This document shows positions 1 through 8,730 of a stretch of 64,000 nt of DNA, in pieces. Source of the DNA: Paenarthrobacter nitroguajacolicus (lineage in GTDB: Bacteria > Actinomycetota > Actinomycetes > Actinomycetales > Micrococcaceae). Made by a program: the position numbers and the translations under genes. The stretch spans positions 19,695 through 83,694 of the forward strand of contig NZ_JAQPPK010000025.1 of NCBI RefSeq assembly GCF_029952445.1. Reading direction: 5' to 3'. Position 1 is the first letter of the stretch, and each line of letters starts with the position of its first letter. The notes beneath the pieces were generated by a model. It worked only from the letters and a program-made list of their open reading frames with translations, made no database searches and was not told where the DNA came from.

Positions 1-1360
1 TCACGATCATCGCCACGCGCTCGTCGCCATACTTCCTGGTGACGTAGTCGATCACTTCCGAGCGGCGACGATCATCGAAGTCAACATCGAAGTCGGGCAT
101 GGAAACGCGGTCGGGGTTGAGGAAGCGCTCGAAGATCAGGCCATGCTGGAGGGGATCGAGGTCGGTGATGCGCATGGCGTAGGCCACCATGGAGCCTGCA
201 CCGGAACCACGTCCGGGACCCACGCGGATGCCGTTGTTCTTGGCCCAGTTGATGAAGTCGGCCACCACAAGGAAGTACCCGGGGAAGCCCATGGAGGTGA
301 TGACGCCGAGTTCATAGTCGGCCTGCTTGCGGACGTTGTCCGGGATGCCCTGGGGATAGCGGTACTTGAGGCCGGTATCGACTTCCTTGACCAGCCAGGA
401 GGTCTCGTCCTCTCCTGGTGGGCAGGGGAAGCGGGGCATGTAGTTTGCGCCGGTGTTGAAGGAAACTTCGCAGCGCTCGGCGATCAGGAGCGTGTTGTCG
501 CAGGCTTCCGGGTGGTCCCGGAACAGCTCCCGCATTTCCCGCGGAGATTTCAAGTAGTAGCCGCTGCCCGAGAAGGCGAAGCGGGACCCGCCGTTGTCGT
601 AGGTCGGCTCCAGCAGAGTCGAACCGGACTGGATGGCCAGCAGGGCCTCGTGCGCCTTGGCATCGTGTTCGTGGGTGTAGTGGAGGTCGTTGGTGGCTAC
701 CAGCGGGAGATTGAGTTCCTTCGCCAGGCGGAGAAGGTCTCCGGTCACGCGCCGTTCGATGTCCAGGCCATGGTCCATCAGCTCGCAGAAGTAGTTTTCC
801 GCGCCGAAGATGTCACGGAATTCAGCAGCGGCTTCCACAGCCTCGCGGTAGAGTCCCAGGCGCAGTTTGGTCTGCACCTCACCGGACGGGCAACCCGTGG
901 TGGCAATGAGGCCTTCCGAGTAGGTGTTGAGCAGTTCGCGGTCCAGGCGCGGCCACTTGCCAAAAACAGAATCCAGGGAGGCAATCGAGGAGGCGCGGAA
1001 CAAGTTCCTCATGCCTGCGTTGTTGTAGCTCAGCAGGGTCATGTGCGTATAGGAACCACCGCCGGAAACGTCGTCCTTGCGTTGGCTTTCATCGCCCCAG
1101 CGAACGCGCTCTTTATCACCGCGGGCGGTCCCGGGAGTCACATAGGCTTCGACGCCGATGATCGGCTTGATGCCCTTGTCCGTCGCCTTGCGCCAGAAAT
1201 CAAAGGCTCCGAACAGATAGCCGTGGTCCGTGGTGGCAAGGGCGGGCATGCCCAGGCGTTCAGTCTCGTCGAACAGCTCCCCCAGCCGGGCCGCCCCATC
1301 CAGCATGGAGTATTCGGTGTGGGTGTGAAGGTGGACGAACGAATCATTGCTGGAAGTCAC
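1..1360 (-). CDS. dnaE: DNA polymerase III alpha subunit (partial, N-terminal part)
   Basis: Catalytic subunit of the replicative DNA polymerase. The visible 453 residues begin with a PHP domain (HLHTHTEYSMLDG near residues 9-21). They run into the polymerase palm, where PDFDVDFDD near residue 425 carries two of the catalytic aspartates. The gene leaves the window at its left edge, so the fingers, tau-binding and OB regions are not seen. The start is one of two adjacent GTG codons (1360 or 1363). It is the last gene of the minus-strand series that begins at mraZ, with 59 bp between it and the upstream pseudouridine synthase. The family is certain; the partial state is only a window effect. 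Confidence 0.95.
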   Translation of the reverse strand, partial: MTSSNDSFVHLHTHTEYSMLDGAARLGELFDETERLGMPALATTDHGYLFGAFDFWRKATDKGIKPIIGVEAYVTPGTARGDKERVRWGDESQRKDDVSGGGSYTHMTLLSYNNAGMRNLFRASSIASLDSVFGKWPRLDRELLNTYSEGLIATTGCPSGEVQTKLRLGLYREAVEAAAEFRDIFGAENYFCELMDHGLDIERRVTGDLLRLAKELNLPLVATNDLHYTHEHDAKAHEALLAIQSGSTLLEPTYDNGGSRFAFSGSGYYLKSPREMRELFRDHPEACDNTLLIAERCEVSFNTGANYMPRFPCPPGEDETSWLVKEVDTGLKYRYPQGIPDNVRKQADYELGVITSMGFPGYFLVVADFINWAKNNGIRVGPGRGSGAGSMVAYAMRITDLDPLQHGLIFERFLNPDRVSMPDFDVDFDDRRRSEVIDYVTRKYGDERVAMIV

Positions 1361-1419
1361 CACGACAGTCTACCGTCCCGTTACCCCAGCCTGATGGAGC
1401 CGGCCACACCACGGTGGAG

Positions 1420-2346
1420 CTAGGCAGATCCTGTTGCGAGCAGGTCCAGTGCGTACTGGAGATCCGCCGGATAATCACTGGCAACTTCCACCCACTCGCC
1501 GGTCCGCGGATGCGTGAAGCCAAGCTGGCGCGCATGCAGCCACTGCCTGGTCAACCCGAGGGTTGCCGCCAGGCGGGGGTCGGCCCCGTAGGTGAGGTCT
1601 CCGGCACAGGGGTGCCGCAAGGCGGAGAAGTGAACCCTGATCTGGTGGGTCCGTCCGGTTTCCAGGTGCACTTCCACCAAGGTTGCTTTGCCGAAGGCTT
1701 CCAAGACCTCATAGTGGGTCACAGACGGCCGTCCGTCCTCGATGACGGCGAAGCGCCAGTCGTGGCCCGGGTGGCGGCCGATCGGCGCGTCAATCGTCCC
1801 CACCAAGGGATCGGGCAGACCTTGGACGACGGCGTGATACACCTTATCGACGGTGCGGTCCTTGAAGGCCTGCTTCAACACCGTGTAGGCATGCTCGGTC
1901 TTGGCTACTACCATCACCCCGGACGTGCCGACGTCGAGCCTGTGGACGATTCCGGCACGCTCAGCCGCTCCGGACGTGGAGATCCTGTAACCCGCGCCGG
2001 CGAGGCCGCCAACCACCGTGGGGCCAACCCAGCCGGGAGAAGGGTGCGCTGCGACTCCTACCGGTTTGTCGATGACAACGAAATCCTCGTCGTCCATCAG
2101 GATCTTCAGGCCTTCCACAACTTCCTCCACCACTTCCAGGGGGTCACGCCGGTCGGGAACCGTGACGTCCAGTACAGCGCCGGCAACGAGCTTTGCCGAT
2201 TTTCCCAGGGGCGCTCCGGCGCTTGTGACATTGCCCTCGGCGATCAGCAGGGCCGCGGAGGAACGGGATATGTCCAACAGCTGGGCCAGGCCAGCGTCCG
2301 CGCGGACACCCGCCAGATGCCCGGGTACAACCACGGAGTCACTCAC
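1420..2346 (-). CDS. rluD: RluA-family 23S rRNA pseudouridine synthase (RluD-like)
   Basis: Isomerises uridines to pseudouridine in large-subunit rRNA. There is an N-terminal S4 RNA-binding domain, then the catalytic motif II, HRLDVGTSG, whose aspartate is the nucleophile. Further on, the GRTHQIRVH block is typical of RluA/RluC/RluD enzymes. About 308 aa, normal for the family. I chose the GTG at 2346, which overlaps the lspA stop by 8 bp and suggests translational coupling; upstream ATGs at 2358 and 2376 are possible. The pairing lspA-rluD is conserved in many bacteria. Exact target uridines cannot be read from sequence. Confidence 0.9.
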   Translation of the reverse strand: MSDSVVVPGHLAGVRADAGLAQLLDISRSSAALLIAEGNVTSAGAPLGKSAKLVAGAVLDVTVPDRRDPLEVVEEVVEGLKILMDDEDFVVIDKPVGVAAHPSPGWVGPTVVGGLAGAGYRISTSGAAERAGIVHRLDVGTSGVMVVAKTEHAYTVLKQAFKDRTVDKVYHAVVQGLPDPLVGTIDAPIGRHPGHDWRFAVIEDGRPSVTHYEVLEAFGKATLVEVHLETGRTHQIRVHFSALRHPCAGDLTYGADPRLAATLGLTRQWLHARQLGFTHPRTGEWVEVASDYPADLQYALDLLATGSA

Positions 2347-2938
2347 CGGCAGGACCATCCCCGGCCGGTTTGGCATCCCGGGAAGGTTTCGCGGCCGCCA
2401 CGTGCCGCTTGCCGTCCATGCCGATTCCCCGCAAGGTCAGCAAGCAAATAATGACGACGCCGGATACCACGGCGGAGTCGGCGATGTTGAAGATCGCGAA
2501 ATTGGGCAGCTGGATGAAGTCGACCACGTGTCCCATGGCGAACGACGGCTCCCGGAACAGCCGGTCGGTCAGGTTGCCCAACGCTCCTCCCAGCAACAGG
2601 CCCAGGGACAATGCCCACCAAGCAGATCCCAGGCGACGAAGCTGGAAGAGGATGGCCACCGATACCGCCGCCATGACGATCGTGAAAATCCACGTCACGT
2701 TCTCACCAATGGAGAACGCTGCGCCGGAGTTCCTGATGTAGTACCAGTGCAGCAGAGGCGGCAGGACGGGGATGCGCTCCCCCTCGGTCATGGTGCTTGT
2801 CACCCAGAGCTTGGTGAGCTGGTCAAAGGTGTAAGCGAACGCGGCGAAGCCGGCAAAAAGCCAGAGCATGGCCGGACGCCACTTACGCCGTGCGGTCGGC
2901 GCTGGCTGCGAGGCGTCATCGGTAAGGTCGTCGGTCAT
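2339..2938 (-). CDS. lspA: Lipoprotein signal peptidase (signal peptidase II)
   Basis: Membrane aspartyl protease that cleaves prolipoproteins before the lipid-modified cysteine. The 199 residues show four hydrophobic segments. Both conserved catalytic regions are present: GNLTDRLF, and VVDFIQLPNFAIFNIADS with the second aspartate. It has a hydrophilic N-terminal extension of about 25 residues and a basic C-terminal tail, both common in actinobacteria. It sits between wag31 and rluD on the minus strand, 98 bp after wag31 with a terminator-like hairpin between, so it may have its own promoter. A client lipoprotein is encoded at 24866. Confidence 0.95.
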   Translation of the reverse strand: MTDDLTDDASQPAPTARRKWRPAMLWLFAGFAAFAYTFDQLTKLWVTSTMTEGERIPVLPPLLHWYYIRNSGAAFSIGENVTWIFTIVMAAVSVAILFQLRRLGSAWWALSLGLLLGGALGNLTDRLFREPSFAMGHVVDFIQLPNFAIFNIADSAVVSGVVIICLLTLRGIGMDGKRHVAAAKPSRDAKPAGDGPAGE

Positions 2939-2987
2939 AGTGCTTTCATTCGGGAGGCGTGGCGGTCTGCTTCAGGGCTTTAACAGC

Positions 2988-3026
2988 GAAAGCCGGTGGC
3001 CGAGGAGTCCTCAGCCACCGGCTTTC
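2988..3026 (-). terminator. Hairpin terminator after wag31
   Basis: GAAAGCCGGTGGC at 2988-3000 is the exact reverse complement of 3014-3026. The 13-nt loop can pair further (GAGG with CCTC). It lies just past the wag31 stop and upstream of lspA. There is no long T-run, so termination may be partial. Confidence 0.65.
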
Positions 3027-3036
3027 AGAATACTTG

Positions 3037-3726
3037 CTAAACGTCTGCGGTTGCTTCGCCGACCTCGGGGGCGGCAACGGAACCACGGGCGTCGAGATCG
3101 CGCAGCTGGCCTTCGATGTAGGCCTTCAGGCGTGAGCGGTAGTCACGCTCGAAGCCACGGAGCTGCTCAACCTTGCGCTCCAGGACAGAGCGCTGCTGCT
3201 CGAGGGCGCCAAGGATCTTGCGGGACTTTTCCTGGGCGTCGTTGACGAGGCTGGAAGCCTCGATCTGAGCCTCGGCAATGATCTTTTCCTTCTGCTGTGC
3301 ACCATCGGATACGTGCTTGTCGTGCATCTGCTGCGCCATGGCGAGCAGGCCTGCAGCGGATTCAGCGGAGGGGGTAACGCTGTTGCTTGCGGCCGGGGCC
3401 TTTGCAGCGGCGGCAGCCTGCTCGGCTTCCTTCTTCTTGGAAGCTTCGGCAGCCTTGGCTTCAGCCTCGGCCTTCGCCTCGGCTTCCTTGTCGACCTTGA
3501 CGGGAGCCGGAACCTTCTCGACGACCGGAGCTGCAGCGGTTGCAGCAGGTACAGCCGAACCAGCTTCGCCGAGCTTCTTGCGGAGCTCGTCGTTTTCCTG
3601 GTTCAAGCGGCGCAGTTCCACCACGATCTCGTCCAGGAAGTCATCTACCTCGTCCTGGTCGTAGCCTTCGCGGAACTTGGTCGGCTGAAAGCGCTTGTTG
3701 ACAACGTCTTCTGGCGTCAAAGCCAT
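3037..3726 (-). CDS. wag31: DivIVA-family polar growth/septum protein Wag31
   Basis: Cytoplasmic coiled-coil scaffold that marks curved membrane at poles and septa and directs peripheral wall growth in actinobacteria. The N-terminal DivIVA signature MALTPEDVVNKRF and the following FREGYDQDEVDDFLDEIV block are intact. They are followed by a coiled coil, an Ala/Lys/Glu-rich linker (about residues 60-120) and a second coiled coil. At 229 aa it is a compact member. The ribosome site GAGGTGACC precedes the ATG. In relatives it is a target of PknA/PknB-type kinases; a PASTA kinase lies in this window at 28698. It closes the division part of the dcw region. Confidence 0.95.
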   Translation of the reverse strand: MALTPEDVVNKRFQPTKFREGYDQDEVDDFLDEIVVELRRLNQENDELRKKLGEAGSAVPAATAAAPVVEKVPAPVKVDKEAEAKAEAEAKAAEASKKKEAEQAAAAAKAPAASNSVTPSAESAAGLLAMAQQMHDKHVSDGAQQKEKIIAEAQIEASSLVNDAQEKSRKILGALEQQRSVLERKVEQLRGFERDYRSRLKAYIEGQLRDLDARGSVAAPEVGEATADV

Positions 3727-3806
3727 CTGGTCACCTCGTTGGTCTAGTTAGTCAGTAGGCCTTCCGGCCGTTCAAAACTACGGTACCTAAATAACATCTT
3801 GTTCCT

Positions 3807-3834
3807 CCAATTCAACACCATCGTGTTGAATTGG
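3807..3834. repeat. 12-bp perfect inverted repeat between yggT and wag31
   Basis: CCAATTCAACAC at 3807-3818 and its exact reverse complement at 3823-3834 flank the loop CATC. It lies 81 bp upstream of the wag31 start. AT-richer than its surroundings and without a downstream T-run, it could be an operator, a leader hairpin or a weak terminator of the yggT transcript. Confidence 0.6.
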
Positions 3835-3881
3835 CGAATTTGCGGCCTGTGAACCATCGGTGGTCCAGGTTCCGCGGGCAG

Positions 3882-4169
3882 TCAGGCCAGGCTGTTGGTC
3901 ACCGCCATGGCAATACTCACCGCAATTATCAGGATCAGGAAGCCCAGATCCAAGGATATTCCGCCCAATTGGAGTGGCGGTATCAGCCGACGGAGCCTTC
4001 CCAGAGGCGGATCCGTGACGGAGTAGACCACGTGTGCTGTAACCAATGCCACACCCCTGGGCCGCCACTGGCGGGCAAACATCTGGACCCACTCAAAGAT
4101 GAGACGGATGATCAGGGCGATGAAGAACAGGAACAACACAATATAGATAAGGCCGAAAACAATGCCCAC
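3882..4169 (-). CDS. YggT family membrane protein
   Basis: Small integral membrane protein of 95 aa with two hydrophobic segments (about residues 4-27 and 70-93). The conserved loop SVTDPPLGRLRRLIPP is diagnostic of the YggT family (the CCB3/YlmG group). The biochemical function is not settled; in Gram-positive dcw clusters it follows sepF and is linked to division and membrane organisation. The GTG start at 4169 is supported by length and by homology of the first residues. It is separated from sepF by 108 bp containing an inverted repeat. Confidence 0.9.
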   Translation of the reverse strand: MGIVFGLIYIVLFLFFIALIIRLIFEWVQMFARQWRPRGVALVTAHVVYSVTDPPLGRLRRLIPPLQLGGISLDLGFLILIIAVSIAMAVTNSLA

Positions 4170-4228
4170 GAGTTAGCTCAGATCTCCCACTTGTTCCGGA
4201 ATGCCGATCGGTCCCTACTATTGCAACA

Positions 4229-4262
4229 CAGATGCCAGGCAGGGTGACCCGCCTGGCATCTG
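4229..4262 (-). terminator. Inverted repeat after sepF
   Basis: CAGATGCCAGGC (4229-4240) pairs exactly with GCCTGGCATCTG (4251-4262) around a 10-nt loop, just past the sepF stop codon. On the minus strand it is followed by TTGCAATAG rather than a T-run, so it may attenuate transcription into yggT rather than stop it. Confidence 0.5.
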
Positions 4263-4277
4263 CTTAACAGCTTGTTG

Positions 4278-4814
4278 TCAGCTCTGGTTGAAGAAGCTGG
4301 CCTGCGTTTCGCTGGCCTTCTTGTCATCTCCGATGACTTCAACATACGACGGCGACAACAGGAAAACCTTGTTGGTGACCCGTTCGATGCTGCCGTGCAG
4401 GCCAAAGACCAAACCGGCGGAGAAGTCCACCAGGCGCTTCGCATCGGCTTCACCCATGTCGGTGACGTTCATGATGACCGGAATGCCATCCCTGAAGCTC
4501 TCACCGATGACCTTGGCGTCATTGTAGGAACGGGGATGAACGGTGGTGATCTGCCTCAGGCCAGAGGCATCTTCGCGGCTGGACGCCGCACGCTTAATTG
4601 GTGTCACGGGTGCGCGGTATTCCTCTTCGACCTCAACGGGGGGCATTTCACGGACAACTTCCCGGACGGGAGCGGGCGCGCGGCGCTCTTCCCGATCCTG
4701 CGTCTGGGGGCGTTCTTCGTCGTGGTGCGCGGCGACGGACTGCTCAGATTCGTAGTGTTCATCGCCGTCGGCGAGCCCAAGATAGATCATTGTCTTGCGC
4801 AGAGCGCCAGCCAT
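4278..4814 (-). CDS. sepF: Cell division protein SepF
   Basis: Membrane anchor and organiser of FtsZ filaments. The N-terminal amphipathic stretch (MAGALRKTMIYLGLA) is followed by an acidic, disordered linker. The SepF core is at about residues 90-170, with the glycine-containing GLVFGLHGSIERV segment used for dimerisation. 178 aa is normal. AGGAG precedes the ATG. It lies four genes into the ftsZ-pgeF-yggS-sepF series. Actinobacteria lack FtsA and ZipA, so SepF is the expected main Z-ring anchor. Confidence 0.95.
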   Translation of the reverse strand: MAGALRKTMIYLGLADGDEHYESEQSVAAHHDEERPQTQDREERRAPAPVREVVREMPPVEVEEEYRAPVTPIKRAASSREDASGLRQITTVHPRSYNDAKVIGESFRDGIPVIMNVTDMGEADAKRLVDFSAGLVFGLHGSIERVTNKVFLLSPSYVEVIGDDKKASETQASFFNQS

Positions 4815-4899
4815 GGTGCACTCCTATCGTTTCTGCAGTAGGCGGGCCGCCATGACTTGACATATTGGAACCCCGGCCCGTCATTCCAATACTTTGACG

Positions 4900-5649
4900 C
4901 TACCCCACGGCCGGACGGGAACCGAGAATATCGGAGCCAATTCTCAGGTGTGTCGCCCCGAACTTCACAGCCGCTTCGAGGTCCTGGCTCATGCCCGCCG
5001 AAATGCCGGTCGCAGCCGGGTAGTCGACACGCAGGTCCGCCGAAATGCCGGCCAGTTTCGCGAAAGCTGCTTCCGGGTCGGCGCCGAGCGGCGCAACCGC
5101 CATGAGGCCGGACAACCGCAGGCCGGCGGATGACTCGATCCTGGCGGCGAGTTCGCCAACCGCTGACGGGGCGGCACCGCCACGGTGCGCACCGGCGTCG
5201 TTATCCAGGCTGACCTGGATGTAGCAATCGAGATCGTCGCGGCCGGTGGCGTCCTGCTCCCGCGCAATGGCCTTTGCCAGGGCATCAACCACCTGGGGCC
5301 TGTCGATGGACTGGACGGAAGACGCATACTTGGCTACGGATTTGGCCTTGTTGCTTTGAAGTTGACCAATGAAGTGCCAGCGGATGTCCAGTCCGCTCAG
5401 CTCGGCGGCCTTTGACGCGGCTTCCTGGTCGCGGTTTTCTCCAACATCAGTGATTCCCAAAGCGGCCAACCGCCGAACGTCGTCCGCGGGGTGGAACTTG
5501 GTTACCACAATGAGCCGGGGAGCTTCGGCGCGACCAGCTTCCTTGGTAGCTGCCTCTATGCGGTGGTGGACAGCGGCAAGCCGTTCCTTGAGCTCCTCGG
5601 CACGCGTGTCATCGTGCCACTGTGCCTCGTCATTGCCCTGGCTAGTCAT
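4900..5649 (-). CDS. yggS: YggS/PLPBP family PLP-homeostasis protein
   Basis: Single-domain alanine-racemase-like TIM barrel that binds pyridoxal phosphate and affects vitamin B6 and amino acid homeostasis. The PLP lysine lies in RLIVVTKFHPADDV; GENRDQEA, WHFIGQLQSNK and the C-terminal LRIGSDILG phosphate-binding region are all present. 249 aa from the ATG at 5649. That start overlaps the pgeF stop by 8 bp, suggesting coupling. The reading frame stays open further upstream, but that stretch lies over pgeF and shows no homology. Confidence 0.92.
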   Translation of the reverse strand: MTSQGNDEAQWHDDTRAEELKERLAAVHHRIEAATKEAGRAEAPRLIVVTKFHPADDVRRLAALGITDVGENRDQEAASKAAELSGLDIRWHFIGQLQSNKAKSVAKYASSVQSIDRPQVVDALAKAIAREQDATGRDDLDCYIQVSLDNDAGAHRGGAAPSAVGELAARIESSAGLRLSGLMAVAPLGADPEAAFAKLAGISADLRVDYPAATGISAGMSQDLEAAVKFGATHLRIGSDILGSRPAVG

Positions 5650-6358
5650 GAGTCCATACCAATCCCGCGAACCGGCCGGTCCGGGAGTCCTTCCGATAGG
5701 AAAAGAGCGAATCGCTTTCCAAGGTGCACTCCCCCAGGTATTCCACGGCAACTCCGGACTCGTCCAACTGGGCCCGGACACCAGCGGGCAAGTCCAAGGA
5801 GGGCGTGCCCCACGATGTGGAAGACCAGGTTGCGGGAACCATTGCCGAAACTTCGGAGCGCAACTGCTCAGGGACCTCATAGCAGGATCCGCAGATGGAC
5901 GGCCCAACCCAGGCCCGGATGTCCCCGGCTCCCCGGTGACGCATTTCTGCGACCGTGGAAGGAACGATTCCAGATGCAACACCCGGCCGGCCGGCATGGG
6001 CCACGGCAATGACTGGCTGGTCACTGGAATCGGTCCCTACCAGGACAACGGGTACGCAATCAGCCACCATAACTGCCAACGGCTGGGGCCATCCGTTGGG
6101 CCGCACGGCGGCAGAGACCATGGCATCGGCGGTAGGTCCGGTGCCGTGCGAGGCGATGAACTCCACGTGGTTGCCGTGTACTTGATCCATGAACTGGAAT
6201 CTCTTCTGGCCCAATCCCGCTGCTTGCTCCAGCCGGATACGGCGGAGCTCCACATCGTCGGGATTGTCCCCCACGTGGAGGGCCAGATTCCCGGCGTCCG
6301 TATCCGTGAAGGCTACAGAGACGCCGGGCCGGACTTCATCGCGCCACAAAAACACCAA
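5642..6358 (-). CDS. pgeF: Peptidoglycan editing factor PgeF (YfiH/DUF152, laccase-domain)
   Basis: Member of the YfiH family, long annotated as polyphenol oxidase and in Escherichia coli shown to guard peptidoglycan precursor composition. The metal-site residues are visible: the histidine in QVHGNHVEF, the cysteine in DCVPVVL, and the histidine in AVAHAGRPGVASG. SICGSCYEV follows. 238 aa. The start is a TTG at 6358, with a GTG one codon later as an alternative. The position directly after ftsZ is the standard actinobacterial order and supports a cell-wall quality role. Confidence 0.92.
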   Translation of the reverse strand: MVFLWRDEVRPGVSVAFTDTDAGNLALHVGDNPDDVELRRIRLEQAAGLGQKRFQFMDQVHGNHVEFIASHGTGPTADAMVSAAVRPNGWPQPLAVMVADCVPVVLVGTDSSDQPVIAVAHAGRPGVASGIVPSTVAEMRHRGAGDIRAWVGPSICGSCYEVPEQLRSEVSAMVPATWSSTSWGTPSLDLPAGVRAQLDESGVAVEYLGECTLESDSLFSYRKDSRTGRFAGLVWTHD

Positions 6359-6380
6359 GTACTGATTCTCCGAACGGGTG

Positions 6381-7601
6381 TTACTTCAGGAAGTCGGGAA
6401 CGTCGAGGTCGTCCGAGCGGCTGCCCGAAAGATCCGGTTCCACTACTGCCGGGAGATCGACGTCGAAGCCAGAATCGGCGGGCAGGGCGGAAGGACGCTG
6501 CTGGCCCCAGTTGCTCAAGCCGGCGGCGCCGATACCTGCCGTTGCGTGCTGCGGAGCAGCAGCGTTCGACGGCGCGCTGGACGGCGCTGCCGGTCGGTCC
6601 GCCGGTACGGGGTTCTGGGCCGGACGGGACTGGTCCATGGAGGGCGAAGTGGCCTTGACGTCGTCGAAACCTGCGGCAATAACCGTAACGCGCGCTTCAT
6701 CGCCCAGGGCATCGTCGATGACAGCACCAAAGATGATGTTGGCCTCGGGGTGGGCGACTTCCTGGACAAGGCGGGCTGCCTCGTTGATTTCGAAGAGGCC
6801 CAGGTCCGAACCACCCTGGATGGAGAGCAGCACGCCGTGGGCGCCGTCGATGGAAGCTTCCAGGAGCGGGGAGGCGATGGCAAGCTCCGCTGCCTTGACG
6901 GCGCGGTCCTCACCGCGGGCCGAGCCGATGCCCATCAGTGCCGAGCCAGCGCCCTGCATGACCGACTTGACGTCGGCGAAGTCAAGGTTGATCAGGCCGG
7001 GAGTGGTGATGAGGTCCGTGATGCCCTGGACACCTGAAAGGAGCACCTGGTCAGCGGAACGGAAGGCATCCAGGACGGAGACGTTGCGGTCGCTGATGGA
7101 CAGGAGGCGATCGTTGGGGATGACGATCAAGGTGTCGACTTCGTCGCGGAGCGCGTCAATGCCTGCCTCGGCGGAACCGGCACGACGACGGCCTTCGAAC
7201 GTGAAGGGGCGGGTCACAACGCCAATGGTCAGCGCACCCAGGGAGCGGGCGATGCGCGCAACCACGGGAGCGCCACCGGTTCCGGTGCCACCGCCTTCTC
7301 CGGCGGTAACGAAGACCATGTCAGCGCCGCGGAGAACCTCTTCGATCTCATCAGCGTGGTCCTCGGCAGCCTGCTTGCCGACCTCCGGATTTGCGCCTGC
7401 GCCGAGGCCGCGCGTCAGTTCGCGGCCGACGTCAAGCTTGACGTCGGCGTCGCTCATGAGCAGCGCCTGCGCGTCAGTATTGATGGCGATGAACTCGACT
7501 CCCCGAAGGCCGACCTCGATCATGCGGTTGACTGCGTTCACGCCACCGCCGCCGATGCCGACGACCTTGATGACGGCCAGGTAATTCTGCGGTGCTGCCA
7601 C
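6381..7601 (-). CDS. ftsZ: Cell division protein FtsZ
   Basis: Tubulin-like GTPase that forms the Z ring. The GTP-binding signature GGGTGTG is at about residues 103-109, and the N-terminal VVGIGGGGVNAVNRM block is intact. The catalytic T7-loop region NLDFADVKSVM is present. The protein ends with the conserved tail DDLDVPDFLK, which binds SepF and other partners. The 406-aa form starts at GTG 7601 with AAGGGG just upstream; the frame is open 16 codons further but without support. It is separated from ftsQ by 217 bp that include a promoter-like TTGACA. Confidence 0.97.
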   Translation of the reverse strand: MAAPQNYLAVIKVVGIGGGGVNAVNRMIEVGLRGVEFIAINTDAQALLMSDADVKLDVGRELTRGLGAGANPEVGKQAAEDHADEIEEVLRGADMVFVTAGEGGGTGTGGAPVVARIARSLGALTIGVVTRPFTFEGRRRAGSAEAGIDALRDEVDTLIVIPNDRLLSISDRNVSVLDAFRSADQVLLSGVQGITDLITTPGLINLDFADVKSVMQGAGSALMGIGSARGEDRAVKAAELAIASPLLEASIDGAHGVLLSIQGGSDLGLFEINEAARLVQEVAHPEANIIFGAVIDDALGDEARVTVIAAGFDDVKATSPSMDQSRPAQNPVPADRPAAPSSAPSNAAAPQHATAGIGAAGLSNWGQQRPSALPADSGFDVDLPAVVEPDLSGSRSDDLDVPDFLK

Positions 7602-7670
7602 GTTTCGTGCCCCTTGCTTGTGTCCTATAGCGAAACTGATCGAGTCCAACTTGAATCCTTGGACCTTAAC

Positions 7671-7699
7671 CCTCTAGTTGAAGGTTATAGTTATGTCAA
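7671..7699 (-). promoter_or_regulatory. Possible ftsZ promoter
   Basis: On the minus strand a perfect -35 hexamer TTGACA (7694-7699) is followed after 17 bp by TAGAGG (7671-7676), a weak -10. This is about 70 bp upstream of the ftsZ GTG, inside the otherwise unusual 217-bp gap of the dcw cluster. Extra ftsZ promoters between ftsQ and ftsZ are common in actinobacteria; this particular one is inferred. Confidence 0.45.
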
Positions 7700-7818
7700 G
7701 TAACTCTACTGCGACGGTATTTCCTATGGTTCGCACATGCAATGACCGCTTGCGCGTGTCGTGTGAATGTCGCGAATTAAGGCTACCGCCGGCTGCAGGG
7801 TTACATTCTCAAAGCTGC

Positions 7819-8730
7819 TTATTTGGTGAATGGATGCCGCGGAACGCTGACATCGTAGACGCTGACGGGAATCTTGGGATCGGCCGGCATCTTGAGCAAC
7901 GCCTCGAGCGCTTTCGCCTTCAGTTCCCTGTCCTCGGCATTGCCCCACACTACCGTCTTTCCGTCCACCAGCTTTAGCTCCACCGCGTCGGGTGAAGCCG
8001 CTGAAGCCGTGGACATCCTTGCCCGGACGTCTGCCGGCAAAGTATCCAGAACGGCAGCGATCGCCTTGAACAATTCCGTGTTCGTTGATGCGGCGCCGGC
8101 ATCGATCAACGGCAGGGCCACGGCAGAAGGATCCTGGGTAGCCCCCAGCTGGACTCCGTCAACATCAACCATGATGTAGGAATCAGCCTGCTTCAACAGT
8201 GCCACCGGAACACGCTCGTTGACGTGCACCAACAGCCCGGACGGTGGCCGGGCCTCCATGGTTGCCGAACGGACCTGGACCAGGGGCTTGAGGAGCTGGT
8301 TGATTTCCTTTTCGCTGACCTGGGGCAGCGGCTTTCCCTCAAGGCCCGACAACGCCTCCTTGACGGCGTCGGGCGTCAGCAGCGTGGTCCCGTCAACCGT
8401 GATGGTCCGAACCGCCAGCACCGGAGAGAAGATGGCTCCAGCGATCAGGACTGCAACGAAGGCACCGACCACCGAAACCGTCCACCACACCATGCGGCGT
8501 TGACGCCTGCGCTTGGGCTCGGGAAAGGCAATGACGTTGCCCTCGGGTGAACCGGAGGACCTGGATGCCTTCCCCGCGGGCTTCCCAGGCGACTCCACGT
8601 CAGGTTCAAGGTCCCGCTGGGCGCTGATGATGCCACCCGATGCGCTGCCGCCGGTCTTTGCAGGACGGTTCCCTGCCGGTTCTGCCTGGCGGGCAGCCGG
8701 TTTGAACGTTGGTTTGCGGGTGCTAGCCAC
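7819..8730 (-). CDS. ftsQ: Cell division protein FtsQ (POTRA domain)
   Basis: Single-pass divisome protein linking FtsL/FtsB to the septal synthase. The basic, proline-rich cytoplasmic N-terminus (about 90 aa) precedes one transmembrane helix (VVGAFVAVLIAGAIF). A POTRA domain starting at VRTITVDG and a beta domain follow. The GTG start at 8730 has GGAGG 9 bp upstream and overlaps the murC stop by 8 bp. 303 aa is usual. Confidence 0.93.
   Translation of the reverse strand: MASTRKPTFKPAARQAEPAGNRPAKTGGSASGGIISAQRDLEPDVESPGKPAGKASRSSGSPEGNVIAFPEPKRRRQRRMVWWTVSVVGAFVAVLIAGAIFSPVLAVRTITVDGTTLLTPDAVKEALSGLEGKPLPQVSEKEINQLLKPLVQVRSATMEARPPSGLLVHVNERVPVALLKQADSYIMVDVDGVQLGATQDPSAVALPLIDAGAASTNTELFKAIAAVLDTLPADVRARMSTASAASPDAVELKLVDGKTVVWGNAEDRELKAKALEALLKMPADPKIPVSVYDVSVPRHPFTK

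Noticed and set aside
143..1423. Long plus-strand open frame (426 codons) over dnaE
   Set aside because: The minus strand encodes DnaE with PHP and PDFDVDFDD motifs; the plus frame has no recognisable domain and is a GC-rich antisense artefact.
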